NCBI GenBank assembly: GCA_905250025.1
Contig: CAJNOJ010000472.1
Span: 1 to 64,000, forward strand
DNA from: Adineta ricciae
Taxonomy: Eukaryota; Rotifera; Eurotatoria; Adinetida; Adinetidae
Length of the DNA stretch: 64,000 nt
Direction of reading: 5' to 3'
Both the position numbers and the translations under genes were made by a program. Positions 47,753 to 60,100 of the stretch are shown one piece after another. A model generated the notes under the pieces. It ran no database searches and was not told where the DNA came from. It saw only the letters and a program-made list of their open reading frames with translations. Each line of letters starts with the position of its first letter. The stretch's first letter is position 1.

Positions 47753-49291
47753 TTATTTTCTACCTTCTTTCAACGGACTGGGACTTTCACAAGTCGAACA
47801 TACATCCAATTGGGTTATATGATACGGTTCATTATCACACGAACACTGTTTACAAGACCATGTTGAATAGATATGGTCGTAATCCTCTGAAAGAAAAGGA
47901 TTATGTGAGTTTTCAAGGAACTATCCATCGCATTGACAAATTTACGTTTCAATTCTTGAAGTTCCTTTTTGAGATTTAAATTAGTTTCGAATGCTTGATT
48001 GAATAAGTCGTTAAATTCTAAATCAGTCTAAAAATGGAAAACATATCATCTATAGTTCGCGTATCTCTATTCACCTCTAAATCTGTCTCCAAGTTTCGTC
48101 GTGTTTGTACTAATCGAACTTCAAGCAGTGTGAGTCGTTCTAAATCCAATCGTTGTGCTCCAACTAAAAACAAATATTTTTCAAGTAATTTCGGACAGTT
48201 ACGATCTACCATATTCAGTATCGTTGAGTAACGAACGATCAATATCGGAATATTGATGATGCGATGAATTGGTCGAAGATGGTGAAGTTACTATCGCTTC
48301 AGATAACTGTACATGGGACAAGTTTAATAGATCAGCTTCGGGTGCAGTACACTCATCCGAAGCCCGCGTTGCTTGCCAGTCTAATCCATCAGTATTCTCT
48401 TGAGCAACAACAGATGAGATTTAGAGAAACGATAGATTTTTACAATTACCGTCAAGTATTCTTGCTGCACCTAGAATTGATTGTGACATTGCGAATGATG
48501 ATAGATTATATAGACTTGTGAACGCTGCGTCACATTGAATTTGATTAGAATCAAATTTGAGATCATTAATTTGTACACATGGTTGAGCATGTTGTGTTGC
48601 TTGTTGATCAAAACTATCGTCAGGAAGTAGAACTAGATCCGAATCAATATCTTCAACTACAAGAAAACCATGATTTTTCTCATAGTCATCAATTTTCACT
48701 GCTCGATGAGGTTTGATCTTATTTTTCAAATGTGTCAATGTGCGATGCATGGAAAGATTATGTCGATGTGGGAATGACGTCGTTGTACATAATGGCTAAT
48801 AGAAATAAGAAAAAACGGATATTCAATTGATGAAAAAGCATGCTTTTCTTCATCTACTTTTGGATTGATAATTGTATGATCTGGCATATACATTCCAGAC
48901 AACTGCACCGTGTTTACATCGTCTTCGTCACCGGTGTATGGAATAAACTCATGCATTTCATGTTCTTCCGGAGTCGTACTAATCAAATAGAGTCAAAAAA
49001 AAAGAGAGAAATTTATATTCACACGTGTAGACTTGTTTACCAAGCATCAAAAGGAGCGTTATTTAATATCAATGAAAATGTTTTTTTAAGTGTTTGCGGA
49101 TTCGGATAGATAGGTATCGTTAAACGACGCAGTGAAATAAATCGCGATTGATTTAAAGCAACATCCAATTCTCTATCACGAATATATAATTGGTTAATGA
49201 GCAGTTGGTTATTAATTATACGTTTAGCAAAATGATACCTGGTAAGGGAACGACTTGATATAGATCTCAAGATTTTAGGACATGGATGCAT
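47753..49291 (-). CDS. Coiled-coil protein with C-terminal NZF-like zinc finger
   Basis: This is a multi-exon gene starting MHPCPKILRSISSRSLTREL. The N-terminal half has no recognised domain (a basic hydrophobic block RRLTIPIYPNPQTLKKTFSL, then an acidic stretch MHEFIPYTGDEDDVNTVQLS). The C-terminal half contains an amphipathic coiled coil (LDLERLTLLEVRLVQTRRNL and FETNLNLKKELQELK). It ends in STWSCKQCSCDNEPYH...CSTCESPSP, a RanBP2/NZF-type finger (W-x-C-x2-C-x3-N...C-x2-C). The gap between Asn and the second Cys pair is 10 residues instead of the usual 6. NZF fingers often bind ubiquitin, and a coil followed by a terminal NZF recalls TAB2/TAB3, but no CUE domain is seen. Identity is not established. 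A phase-1 intron joins the coil to the finger. Confidence 0.55.
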
Positions 49292-49733
49292 TTAGTTTAG
49301 TCGACTGATTACTGTACGAGAACGTTGGGAATTTTCCAAATAAATGAAGTGAAAAAGTGATTTACTTGATAGGATTGATCTTGTGTGGGTGATGACTTAA
49401 GCCAAGCAAGGTGTAACTGGTATATTCAACGCTACTTTCGATATGAAATAACAATGGAGAGTAGCACAGAATCATTTTCAAACCGATCAAATAGATGTCG
49501 ACAGCTCTCAATCGTGCTGAGATATTTGTTCAACGGTATTCCGAAGCATTGCATTTTCGTTCTTGAAACTGTCATAAGACGACATCTACCTATCATGCAG
49601 TTAGGAATGTTTTCATGACGACAAGTGAAAAGAAACAGTTGTGAATGGAAGTCATGGTTATATCCGGATTTTTCAACGTTTAAACTCACTTTTATCGAAC
49701 GCTAAGTCTAAGAGAGATAAATTTCGTTTCAAA
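49292..49733. promoter_or_regulatory. Divergent promoter region, NZF gene and DNAAF5
   Basis: These 442 bp separate two start codons that face away from each other, so it is a probable bidirectional promoter. The open frame upstream of 49734 on the plus strand begins at a non-ATG codon and is not used. Confidence 0.45.
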
Positions 49734-52691
49734 ATGTTGACTGAAAGCGAAATGAATCGAAATATTGTTCTTCTTTCTGATCCGAATAAAATTACTCGCC
49801 AGAAAGCCCTTCAGAGTTTATGCAATGACCTTAAATCCGCACTATCAACGACTGACACCGATGATCATTTGCAACCTCCCGCGAACATTATGGAATCTAT
49901 GTTAAAAATCCTTTCCGATCCAGCTGAGAAGAATCGCGATCTTGCATTAACATACATTTCTATGTATATCACTAAATATTGCACCGATGAAACAAATATT
50001 GATAAAATGTTAGCTTCCATCATGCCAGCATTGGTACAACGGCTAGGTATGAATGATATTATCGAACCATCGGAAGAAATTCGTTTGAAATCGGTTTCAA
50101 TTCTCTTCGAGTTATGTCGTATTTATCCAAATAGCAGCAAATTAGCATTGTATTTGAACGAATGGGTCGCAATATTGAAACGAACGATCATTGATCCGTA
50201 TCCTGAAGTACGAAAACTTAGCTGCGAATTAACATCGAAACTTGCGGAAAAATGTCGTGAAAGGTTTCATCTCATGTCGGAGAGTCTCGTTAAACCGATC
50301 ATTGAAACAATGAAACATCAACACGCAAAGGTACGTGTCGAAGCCATCAATGCATTAGGTAAGTGTTGATCATTCCTAAATATGAAATTCATGGTTTTGT
50401 CTTACATTAAAAGGAAACGTTGTTCGATATGGCAATAATAAATCTGTTGAAGAGAGTGTCTCACCATTAGCGCAAAGATTCTTCGATCATACAAGTACCG
50501 TACGTCTTGCTGTCATTAATGTGATCGGCATTTGGATGCTCGAATTACGTGATCGATATTCATATTTTCATATGATGTTACCACTGCTATTAACCGGTTA
50601 TACTGATGAAATCGAAGAAATTCGCGAAGCAGCTGATTCACTTTGGTGGGATGTTGGTAAGTTGAATAGTAAAGGTTAGTAATTGAAATGATTTGCACAG
50701 GAGTATGGTTTAGGTTTGAAATACGAAAAAGAGAATGAAGAGGATTTGAAAGATCAAATCAACTTTCCGCGTTTGCCGGCAAAATATCCACCGAATTGTA
50801 AGTGAATAGCAGAATCTATGTTCTCTATCGTATCGATTTCTGATGTTGTTTCAGTGACACGACCGAATCTTGGTTGCCGAGAATTGGTTAAACGGAACTT
50901 GATTCGAATTCTTCCTGCTATTCGTAATGATCTAACTGATTGGGTTGTTTCAGGACGGATAAAAGCTTCCCAATTACTTGCAATTCTTGTTTGGCAAGCG
51001 GAAGAAACGATTACTCAACATTTAGAAGATACACTTCAAGTTTGTTCGAAAGCGATCGTTGATGATGAAGCGATTGTTCGCGAACAGGTAAAACATTCAT
51101 CATTTTCTATTCTATAGACGAAAAAAATAACTTCTATGAATACATTTAGGTGACCCAAGCATTGACTTATATCGGATACTTCGTGCCAATCAAAACTTGG
51201 TTTAACCTAATTCGGCCACACTTTGAACAAACATCAAGTTTAGGTCTACTTCGATTAATTTCTCCTCTTCTAACAGGCGTTACTTGCGAAGAACTTATTG
51301 AATCGCAAACGATCCTAGATCAACTATTAGCAATGATTCTCAAGTCCGAATATACTGATAATTTCCAAGTAACTGTTCAAAGTGAACTTCTGCGAATCTG
51401 TCAACTTCTCGTTGATAAATGTCAACAACAACTGGAACCATATGCGTATCGTATATTCAAATGCATCCTAAGTCTTTTGTCGATTGTTGAAAATGATGAA
51501 CTTAGACAACAAGTATACTATTGAGTACCGCTCATGTAATTTCCTATTTCGCCGTCTTTCTTTCGTGTAGTGCAAACAAACATTAGATGCTTTGGCATCG
51601 AAGACATTTGGAAGCAGTTCTGTTAACGATCTCTACAAAACATACGCTCACGAGTTATTCGCTGATTTGAAACAGACATCCAATGATTGGTTAAGAAGCA
51701 CGCGTGAACGTTTCATATTCGAAACATTCATCATGCAAGCAGGTAAGAAACAAAACCACGCTCGAATCGATAAGTACAAAGAAATACGAATTTCAGGCGC
51801 ATCGAATCGACATTTCCTGAAAGATATTGTTGACATACTACGTACAGTAATGAATCCTGAGCGTGACCCTGAAGTCCGCAATCAATGTCTACTGATAATT
51901 GCTAGCTTACTTCAATTCATCGATGAGCCGGATGTGAATACGGAAATAACACCGTATTTGATGGTGCTGATCAATGAATGTATTTTGCCAAATATGCAGT
52001 GGAAGGCAGGTCGGACGGCTGGCGCTATTCGAGCAACAGCGATCGCTACTCTTTGGTCACTGTTCCAAGCGAAATCATTCAGTTTTCAACAGGTAAGAAA
52101 ACGTTTACATCGTTTTGAAACAAACTTCTGTCTTTTCAATCTGTAGTGTTCATCATCGACAAATGATATTCTTCTTTCCGTTTTGGGCATGTTAGATGAT
52201 GACGATCGTTTGACTCGAATGAACAGCTGTTACGTTCTTCAAGCACTATTTTCCAATGACGATGCTATTCGAACGATTAATAACGATCGATTGCACAAAG
52301 CGTATCCGGACTTACTCAAACGTTTAGATGATGTCAATGATGATATTCGACTTGCTGTATGTTCAACCTTGAATGCATATGTTCACGCCTTCCATGGGGA
52401 TTTTAATGTTGAACTTTACCGTTCGCATTTGGAAGATATTGCGAAAGTGTTGTTAATACATATGGATGATCAAAATACTCAAGTACAAAATGCCGTTTTT
52501 GGTAAATGAATGATTGAGCGAATTGATATCTAACGATGATTTTCATATTTTCAGATACAATTGTTCAATTCGCAACAGAATTGCAAGGCGCATCGGAAAG
52601 TTTTATTACCGAAATTCGAAATGTCAAACATAAGCATCGTAATCAAAATTTGTGTGACACACTTATCGAACGAATTGAACAATCCAACTAG
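49734..52691 (+). CDS. DNAAF5: Dynein axonemal assembly factor 5 (HEATR2)
   Basis: DNAAF5 is a cytoplasmic HEAT-repeat protein that helps preassemble axonemal dynein arms. The start is ATG 49734 (MLTESEMNRNIVLLSDPNKI), because the longer frame begins at GTG. HEAT repeats fill the whole length, e.g. MLKILSDPAEKNRDLALTYI, TIIDPYPEVRKLSCELTSKL and PIIETMKHQHAKVRVEAINA. The central block LTDWVVSGRIKASQLLAILV with AEETITQHLEDTLQ is characteristic of HEATR2. The last exon begins after a phase-1 intron and ends RIEQSN at 52691. About eight introns of 50-60 nt leave roughly 850 residues, as in the vertebrate protein. It shares the window with its client pathway gene DNAI1. It converges on PPP1R3, with stops 230 bp apart. 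Confidence 0.9.
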
Positions 52692-52920
52692 ACCATTGAT
52701 AAATCTTGTGTTCTTTTTTGTTTTCCTTGTTGTATATTTAATATACTGAACAAAATAGGAACAGAAGTTTTCTTGTCTAGCCTATAGATTGTATTCAAAA
52801 ATCTAAAGAAAGCAAGAATCTGTACAAAGGAAAAACAAAAATAACAAGAGGGTTTAGACTCTATCGTTGAAAAGAATCACATAATTAGAAAAGTGACGTA
52901 GATCATTCGATTGCAACCAT

Positions 52921-53855
52921 CTAGCTACTATAATCGGGTATTGTTCTTGACAAACAGTCAAATCGATAGTTCTGTTGATAATTGTTATCCCAATATTGCG
53001 GACCCCCGAATGGTTCATAACAAAGACAAAATTGAATGTTGTTTCCAGCACATATTCGCTGCCGTTCGATGTCAACCGTGAATGCGAATCGATCATAGGT
53101 GCCATCGTAAGAATTTGATATATAAACAGCATCGTACTCGTTCGAAGACAACCAATTGTCAGCTGTTAAACGAATTTTCACATGTTTATGTAAACCACAA
53201 GAAAGCAGCTTCACAGTGCCATAGATCCGATTATCAATAGCATCTATAATCGAATTACTAGATGAGAACGAACTTCGACCGACTTACTCGCTTGTTCCAG
53301 AAGAATCTTCTGCTGTGAAAGACGATTGTGGAAATCAATAGTATGAATCGGGTTTTCAAATTGTGGTTCCATGTAGTTGATTACTTTGGTTCGTTCGGGA
53401 TTAGATGAATTTTCGTAGTCATAAATTTGTAAATCTTTGAAGACTCCGCTGGGAACATGTGGTAATTCATCGGTTTCAATCAACCGAATCTGATCTAGAG
53501 CTAAACCGAAATCGTCAGCAAAACGAACAGCTTTTTTTGGACTTAAATCGACGAACGATATATTTGTGAGTTTTACCGATTGCGACTTTTTAAGTTCAGG
53601 ACCAGGGAGAATAATCGATTTTGATGGACTTGTTGGTGATTTCTTATTCGTTATGCGTTGAGCTTCAGCAAGAGAATTACATTCATTCAATTCATCACTA
53701 GAGTCAGATACAGAAAGCGATGTTGGCGGCGGTGGTGATGACGACGATCGTGTTTTAAATTGGTTTACTAGTAATATCGGGCATGTCATTGATTCTACTG
53801 ATCTTGGCTTAGATACACCATTGGTCATTTTCTCATTAACAGGACACATATCCAT
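52921..53855 (-). CDS. PPP1R3: Protein phosphatase 1 glycogen-targeting subunit (CBM21)
   Basis: Two exons (53288-53855 and 52921-53243, phase 1, 44-nt intron) give 296 residues. The N-terminal part is Ser/Pro-rich and disordered. The PP1-docking RVxF motif is in SPKKAVRFADDFG (residues VRF), followed by the substrate-binding LALDQIRLIETDE, as in PPP1R3B/C/D. The C-terminal half is a CBM21 carbohydrate-binding domain: VKLLSCGLHKHVKIRLTADN, YDRFAFTVDIERQR, and FCLCYEPFGGPQYWDNNYQQ with the conserved WDNN..xNY. These subunits bring PP1 to glycogen to activate glycogen synthase. Which vertebrate paralog is closest cannot be decided here. The intron is among the shortest in the window. Confidence 0.9.
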
Positions 53856-54531
53856 AAATTGATTGCTCCGTTTTGCGTGCGAATGATCTACATACCGTTA
53901 TAAGAAAGAAAACAAACGAATGAGTAAGTAGAAGAGCGTTCTAATCATTCAAGAAACTATTTCATTCTCGATGACTAAAAACCAGCTTGGGCTACATAAC
54001 ACATCGTGCCATATATATAGTAACGGCTGTTGAGGGTGGGTACATTGCCCTCTTTTTTTGTGATAAGAACGCACAAACGCAGTACGAGAGAAACAATGCG
54101 TACGTCATAGCTTCTTTTTGCAACGATTTGCTACGACGTGACACGATAAAAACTGTCCTCGGCTCCCACATCGTGCAAAGTCAAAACAAAGTATGCGTTC
54201 TTCTTTCTATTCTATTCTATTCTGTTCTGTTCTGTTCTGTTCTTTTTTCATTCGACACGACACGTGAATGTACGCGCAACAACAAGAATATTCTCCTTCA
54301 TTTGATAATCTCTCGCTTTGAGTATTTCAAACTTTTTAGTTCCTAAATATCCAATAATGATAGTTAGCATTCTTTTTACTTTCCTTTTTCATCGTATAGA
54401 GCAAGAAATTCATGAGACCGCGTGTTCCTAAAACAAAGGATCGGTACTTTCCCTTTATTTCGGCTGTAAAACTAGAATATTTAAATACTAATAAAAAAAT
54501 AGGCACATTTAAAGACAAATTAACAATAAGT
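53856..54531. promoter_or_regulatory. 5' flank of PPP1R3 and 3' flank of the Kelch gene
   Basis: No gene is supported. A pentanucleotide repeat (CTATT units turning into CTGTT units) spans about 54210-54243. The TATATATAG at about 54013-54021 lies some 160 bp upstream of the PPP1R3 start on the opposite strand. Short plus-strand frames in this interval show no family resemblance. Confidence 0.4.
54210..54243. repeat. CTATT/CTGTT pentanucleotide repeat
   Basis: A pentameric array whose unit changes from CTATT to CTGTT midway, in the interval between PPP1R3 and the Kelch gene. The switch suggests local expansion of a single point variant. Confidence 0.75.
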
Positions 54532-56305
54532 TTAATGGAGAATCGCTGCTGCTCCGTACACTTGAAGTGGAACATCATTGATTCTTATCCAAATATTTTT
54601 CTCTATATGAAAAATTTCAGCTGTTCGCAGGATTTCGGAATGTCGGTCGAGACTTGTTCGTCCACCAAAAACAATGATCAAATATCCGACACGATATACA
54701 CATGGACTAATGCGATTGAATATCATTGGCGGCAAAGGAAACCATCGGCAACCGGAAGTATTATAAACTTCAGCAGAACGTAACGCATTTCCATTGGCAT
54801 CTGCACCACCGAAAACAAAGATTCTCCCACTTTCTTCATCAAGACATGCTGAACAAAATGCACGCGCTTCAAACATGTCGGTACATAAATAACTCTGACC
54901 AGTTTTCGTATTGAAAATTTCAGTTGTTTTCACAGGTAAATTAAATATACAAGAACCACCTATACAGATTATCAACTCATTTAAATGCACACAAGCAAAG
55001 CCGTAACATGCTGATTGTAATCGATACGGTAGTAGAATCCATTCGCCAGTTTTACAATTGAATCGTTCGATTGACGATGTGATATCAGCACCAATATGGC
55101 CACCTAAAGCATATAATGTGTTCGAATCTAAAGCGACTAGACCGAAATTGCAACGTGGAGTCATCATGGAGCTTGTTTGAGTCCACTGTTTACTATTGAT
55201 TTTTGACGATGGATCGAAAATTTCCACCGAATTGAAAATATTATCACCGTCTTCGCCGCCAACAACATAAATTAAACTACCGAGTGCAACAACTTGATGA
55301 TGCATTCGCGGATAGCGCATTTCGTCGCCATGAACTTGTTCAATTTCAATTGTATACGATATTGGACTGTCACTGGTATGCAGCTGGCAACGATAGGATG
55401 ATGTTAAAAGATGTACATTGGTGTCATCGGTATGCAAACCATAACCACCAAATATATAACATGTTTGCTTTGCACCACGTCGAGCGGAAGTGTTACACGA
55501 TAAACGTTCGCGTTGATAGATACTCTGCTCAATGGAGTCTATTGTCGATGGGCTTGTCTAAAAAGAAAGATGATTCAAAGAATTCCTAGGTTCAAGTACA
55601 TACAATTCCAATTTGTTGTAGAATGATATTTTGATGTTCTTTTGATATAAGTCCAAATCTAACGTTATCAAGTAGTTGTTCAACAGGCTGATCTAGATTA
55701 TTACAATACCAAGTTAAGATCGCTTCGAAGACTTGTTGTTCGCTATCAACGATGAGATCATCACTTGAAATGACTGTGATCAGCAAATCACGCGGTATTG
55801 ATTTTATCAGATCAAGTTTAAGTAAATTACGAAAATGTGTTATTAGATATTGTTCAGCATCCGCTTTCAAAGAGAGGCATTCTAATTCATTCGCTAATTT
55901 CCACACATCAATGACATTCTGTTCATTTAAACTTATTGATAAGTAATGACAACAAAATTGAACAACTTCATTCAATTGAAACATATCACTGGCACTGAAT
56001 AAATCTTGAACATTCTTGTCATCAAGCTCGATTTTACCACTGTAGATATAACGAAGAAGAATTGCAAATGTTTGCGAATCAATACCATGTAGTTCGATCG
56101 AACTAAGACTGTTTTCCTTGAACGTGTGAGTGAGAAGTGCTTGGAAGTATGGAGATGAACTGGCAAGAATTATTCGATGACATGGAAAGCTTTCAGAACC
56201 AACTATCAAAGTTAAATCACAATACGTGCCAGAATCGAGATATTCACATAAGTTTTGATGAACAAGTTCGGTTTGAGAAGAAGATGATGCGTATGGCACA
56301 CGCAT
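54532..56305 (-). CDS. Kelch-like BTB-BACK-Kelch protein
   Basis: Two exons (55604-56305 and 54532-55557, phase 0) encode 575 residues, the usual length of KLHL family members. These are substrate adaptors for Cullin-3 ubiquitin ligases. Residues ~10-125 form a BTB domain (DLTLIVGSESFPCHRIILAS, then LLRYIYSGKIEL). Residues ~130-235 form a BACK domain (VWKLANELECLSLKADAEQY; LISKEHQNIILQQIG). The C-terminal half has about six Kelch repeats with Gly-Gly doublets: YVVGGEDGDNIFNSVEIFDP, YALGGHIGADITSSIERF, IFVFGGADANGNALRSAEVY, IIVFGGRTSLDRHSEILRTA. I cannot say which KLHL it is. No break is visible. Confidence 0.93.
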
Positions 56306-57197
56306 ATCGTCTGAAAAAGAAATGTAAACAATCGAATTAAGTTTAGATTTCGTATTTTCGATCTTTTTATTAACATGACTTTCAATTAGATGACTAGCAA
56401 CTCATCTCCGATATCTGATTGGTTCGACATGAATCAACGCGAATGCAACACACTTATGCACTAAAGTAATGCATTTTATATGGCATTTTTTATATTCGGC
56501 AAGAATTGGTTTATTTCATTGAGAAAGAAGAAGTTTTTTTCTTCGAATTTTTTTTTGTCATTTCTGATGAAGAGTATCAATGTCAACGTAAATGGCAAAA
56601 CAATAACCTTTTACTCTGACGCGCTTCTCTTCTTCCCTTCCCTTTCTTCATGCTTTTTTTCTTCTTCTGTATCTTTCGTCGGTTTGTTCGCTGATTTTCA
56701 CTGTCGAATAGTAGATATCGTTTTTTTTCGTATTCGTTTGTATTGATTCTTTTCCATCATATTTTCAATCCTTCGCTCAGCTCCCTCTCTAAGGAAGAAC
56801 GAAGAAGTATGGGTTAATAGTAATGATGACAGATACCAATGAGGCAGGAAAGAGATATTTAACATCTGTGCGAGAGTGAAAAAGACGAACAGACAAACCA
56901 AACGACGAGAGAAAAAGTAGGAGCGAAAAAACGAGTCTTTTTCTTCTCTTTCTCTTTCTATGTGTGTATGTGTATCTCTCTCTCTTCTGTTCTGGATTTT
57001 CGAAAAGTCGTGTGCGAAGAAAAACGACAGAAAGAAAAAGAAAGAAAAGAAAAAGAAGAGAGTGAAGACACATTGTTCTAATCTATTGAACACATCAATT
57101 AATATCGTTTTATTTCGACTTCATGATTCATTATGCCATTATTTATTAGGAATTTGATCAAAGACAAATGCTGTAAAAAAATCGGCGAGCAAAATCA
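56306..57197. promoter_or_regulatory. Divergent intergenic region, Kelch gene and GTF3C2
   Basis: Nearly 900 bp between two divergent starts. It contains purine/pyrimidine-rich tracts (TTCTTTTTCTT-type at 56525-56690 and an AAAGAAAAAG tract at 57020-57060) and a CT run at 56975-56985. Several frames cross it on both strands, but all are low-complexity Phe/Ser/Lys and are rejected as genes. Confidence 0.45.
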
Positions 57198-60100
57198 ATG
57201 GCTGATCCAGATTCGCCTTCAAATCATATGTCTTCAATTGTTGATGTACAACAGTCATCATCGAACCAACAAGAGCCAACTGCGAACGAATGGCCATGGT
57301 AAATCATACATTTTGAAAGAACACAAAGAAAATAATCATATTTTTCAGGGCTACTGACGATCATCCGCAACAAAATGCAATCGATTCCAGTGGTTTAATG
57401 CATTTAATTGCTACAGGTGGTGGTGCAACTGTAGATACTAATCCGAATGATGAATCAGTCGGTGTTCTTCCAACTGATGAACAAATTCACGACGAACAAC
57501 AAGTTACTGCTCACGATCAAACACTCGATGAAGATATTCCGGATGATCAACCATCTCAATTACCTCTTGTTACCGTACCTTCTTCGTCTTCTGTTCCAAT
57601 GGATACAGATCCTCAACTAACACCAGTAGATATTGATCAATCTCAATCCCAACAAACACAACAACAACAACAACAACAGCAGCAGAAAGATCAATCACAA
57701 ACAGCGGTGAAGACACAACATGATATAGCTGAAATTCATCGTGATATGCTAACATTGATTCCTATTCCACAAGCATGGTCTCATATACGACATCAGTCTG
57801 GTCTTTTCTCATATCCTGATCTGCCGCATTTTAACGTCATACGACAAGCAACATTTCGTGAAGGACGTTTCGTTTGTCCATTTTGTACAGTTGATTTTGC
57901 TTCGAAAGAAGGCATACGTTATCATTTATACAATTCATGTACGAAATCTCCTTATCCGAAAGCATTTTTTCGTTGTCTTATGTGTGGAAGTGAATTAGCT
58001 GATCGAAGTTCGTTGCGGACACATTTAGCTCGACATGTAAGTTTTGCTTCGACGAAAGAAAACGAACAACGAGCTACTCTATTCTTTTTTTATTTTCCAG
58101 GGTACAGAAGAAGGTAGCGCTGTAAATGTAGATAAAATAGACGTTTCGCGCAAACCTGCCGCTACAACATCCAGTGGAACACCGAACTCAAAAAAGAAGA
58201 AGAAAAAGAAGAATTCCAATGATTTAACACCACCAGCACCTCAAATGATGAATCAAATGATAACGATGACGTCAGGCGTTTCACCCCGAGCACTCGACAC
58301 GTACAATATTCCACCGACGATGTTAAGTCAACATATGTCATTACCAATTATCAAATCTGATCAGAATGATAATGATCCTAAGGTATGTTTGAATGTAACG
58401 AAACAAATCTGTTTATCACAGAATACTTCTAGCGTAAACGTGGTCGACCACCGAAAACGAAATCTTCCGACGGGCCAGCAACACCCCTTGGCAACTATGT
58501 CAAACACCCGTTAATCAATCCAGCAGGTGTGGCATTAACTCCGACCATGACTAGTCCAGTTGTTCTTAACGATCAAATGATAAAAGTAAATATTTTCTAC
58601 CTTTGAATGTCAATGAGATGTTTTATGACATGGTAAATGTCAATTCAATGAGAATATCAATGATCATAAAATTGCAAGATTTTTCACGTATTTCCATCTT
58701 TAGAATGATCCAAACAAAAATGTTGCTATATCAGCGCCACGTAGTGTGGATATCAGTAGTGAATTGGCTGAACTTGCTCGTTCGAGAATGAGAGAGGTAC
58801 ACAGATCTTTATTTCGGATTGAAGTCGATTTGCAATTGCTTCTCGTTTGCCTAGCATATCGAATTCGCTACTGATTCTTTGTTGCCTGAGCAAGAACAAG
58901 AAATCAATACACGCTTACGTACGGAAGGTGTCGTTCAATGTCATCGATGTCGAGGAAAAACACAGTTCACAGCATTGAAAAAATTAAAAGAACATTTGAA
59001 AACGGATTGTCCGCTAGGACCTGGTAATATAACTTCACAGTCTTTGCCTGTTTCTTGAAACGAAATCTGTTCTTTTAGTTATGGCAATTTGTAAATTTTG
59101 TGGCATTCCATTTTCATCGGTGAGCAGTGTGTGCGATCATCTAGAACTTTATCATGATGATTCCCACGATATATGCCCAGGTAATATAAACAAACATATA
59201 GATTGAATGTATTTTTCTATACGCAATTGTAGAGGATCCTTGTCGCATCAATGATCGAGCCTTTCGTGCTGCTTTTGGTAGATACAAATTTCCACCGAAT
59301 GGTCGTATACCATTTTCAGCACCATCGACTATCATCGGACAACTTATACCTGAAAATGAGTCAGCTGCTTGCCTAAGTAATGGTGCTAGTTGTTTACGTG
59401 TTCGAGTAGGTCACATACAGAATCGTGATTTTTAAATCTTTTCTATGTTTTTCTAACTGAAGATGCTCTCCTGCGATCGATTTCTTAATCCGTTGGATAG
59501 TTTTGCTGCATCGCATGTTATTGTCCTCAACGTTGGCCGTCCTATTCGTTGTATTGAATGGCTACCGCGCAGTGTCGATGTTATCGGTAGTCAATATGTC
59601 GCACTCGCACTTGAACAATGGTCCTATGATGCGAACAATCAATTACACGGAAATTATGCTAATGCTGATCGTCGTTCTCCACCAGGTTCAACTTTACTTT
59701 TAATACTTAATTGCGGCCGGTTAAGACAAAGTCTACACGTGCCTAATCTTCACGTAACTGTCGCTGCTGATTTCGGTCAAGTGACATGTTTGAAATGGTT
59801 ACCCGATCGACCATCTGTGAATGATCCATATTTAAGTTATCTAGCAATCGGTACGAGTCAAGGAATTGTCTTAATATTTGGTGTTCCTCATGGTGCATCG
59901 AGAAATCTATGTACCATCAGTAGTGGAGCTCAACTGGTTCCACCATTGAATCGTCGTAAAGACGGTAGCATTGGTTGTGCCGAATATGGTTCATGTACAG
60001 CGTTAGATTGGTGTCATGAAAATCCGAACAAGCTATGTGCCGGATACGAAAATGGAATTGTTCTCATGTGGGAATTAAATTCGAAATCCTTAGTTGAACA

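Noticed and set aside
49641-49733. Upstream extension of DNAAF5
   Set aside because: The extension begins at GTG, not ATG. The ATG at 49734 gives the expected N-terminus.
56698-57093. Overlapping frames of 94-131 codons on the minus strand upstream of GTF3C2
   Set aside because: They are translations of CT- and GA-rich simple sequence in the divergent promoter region.
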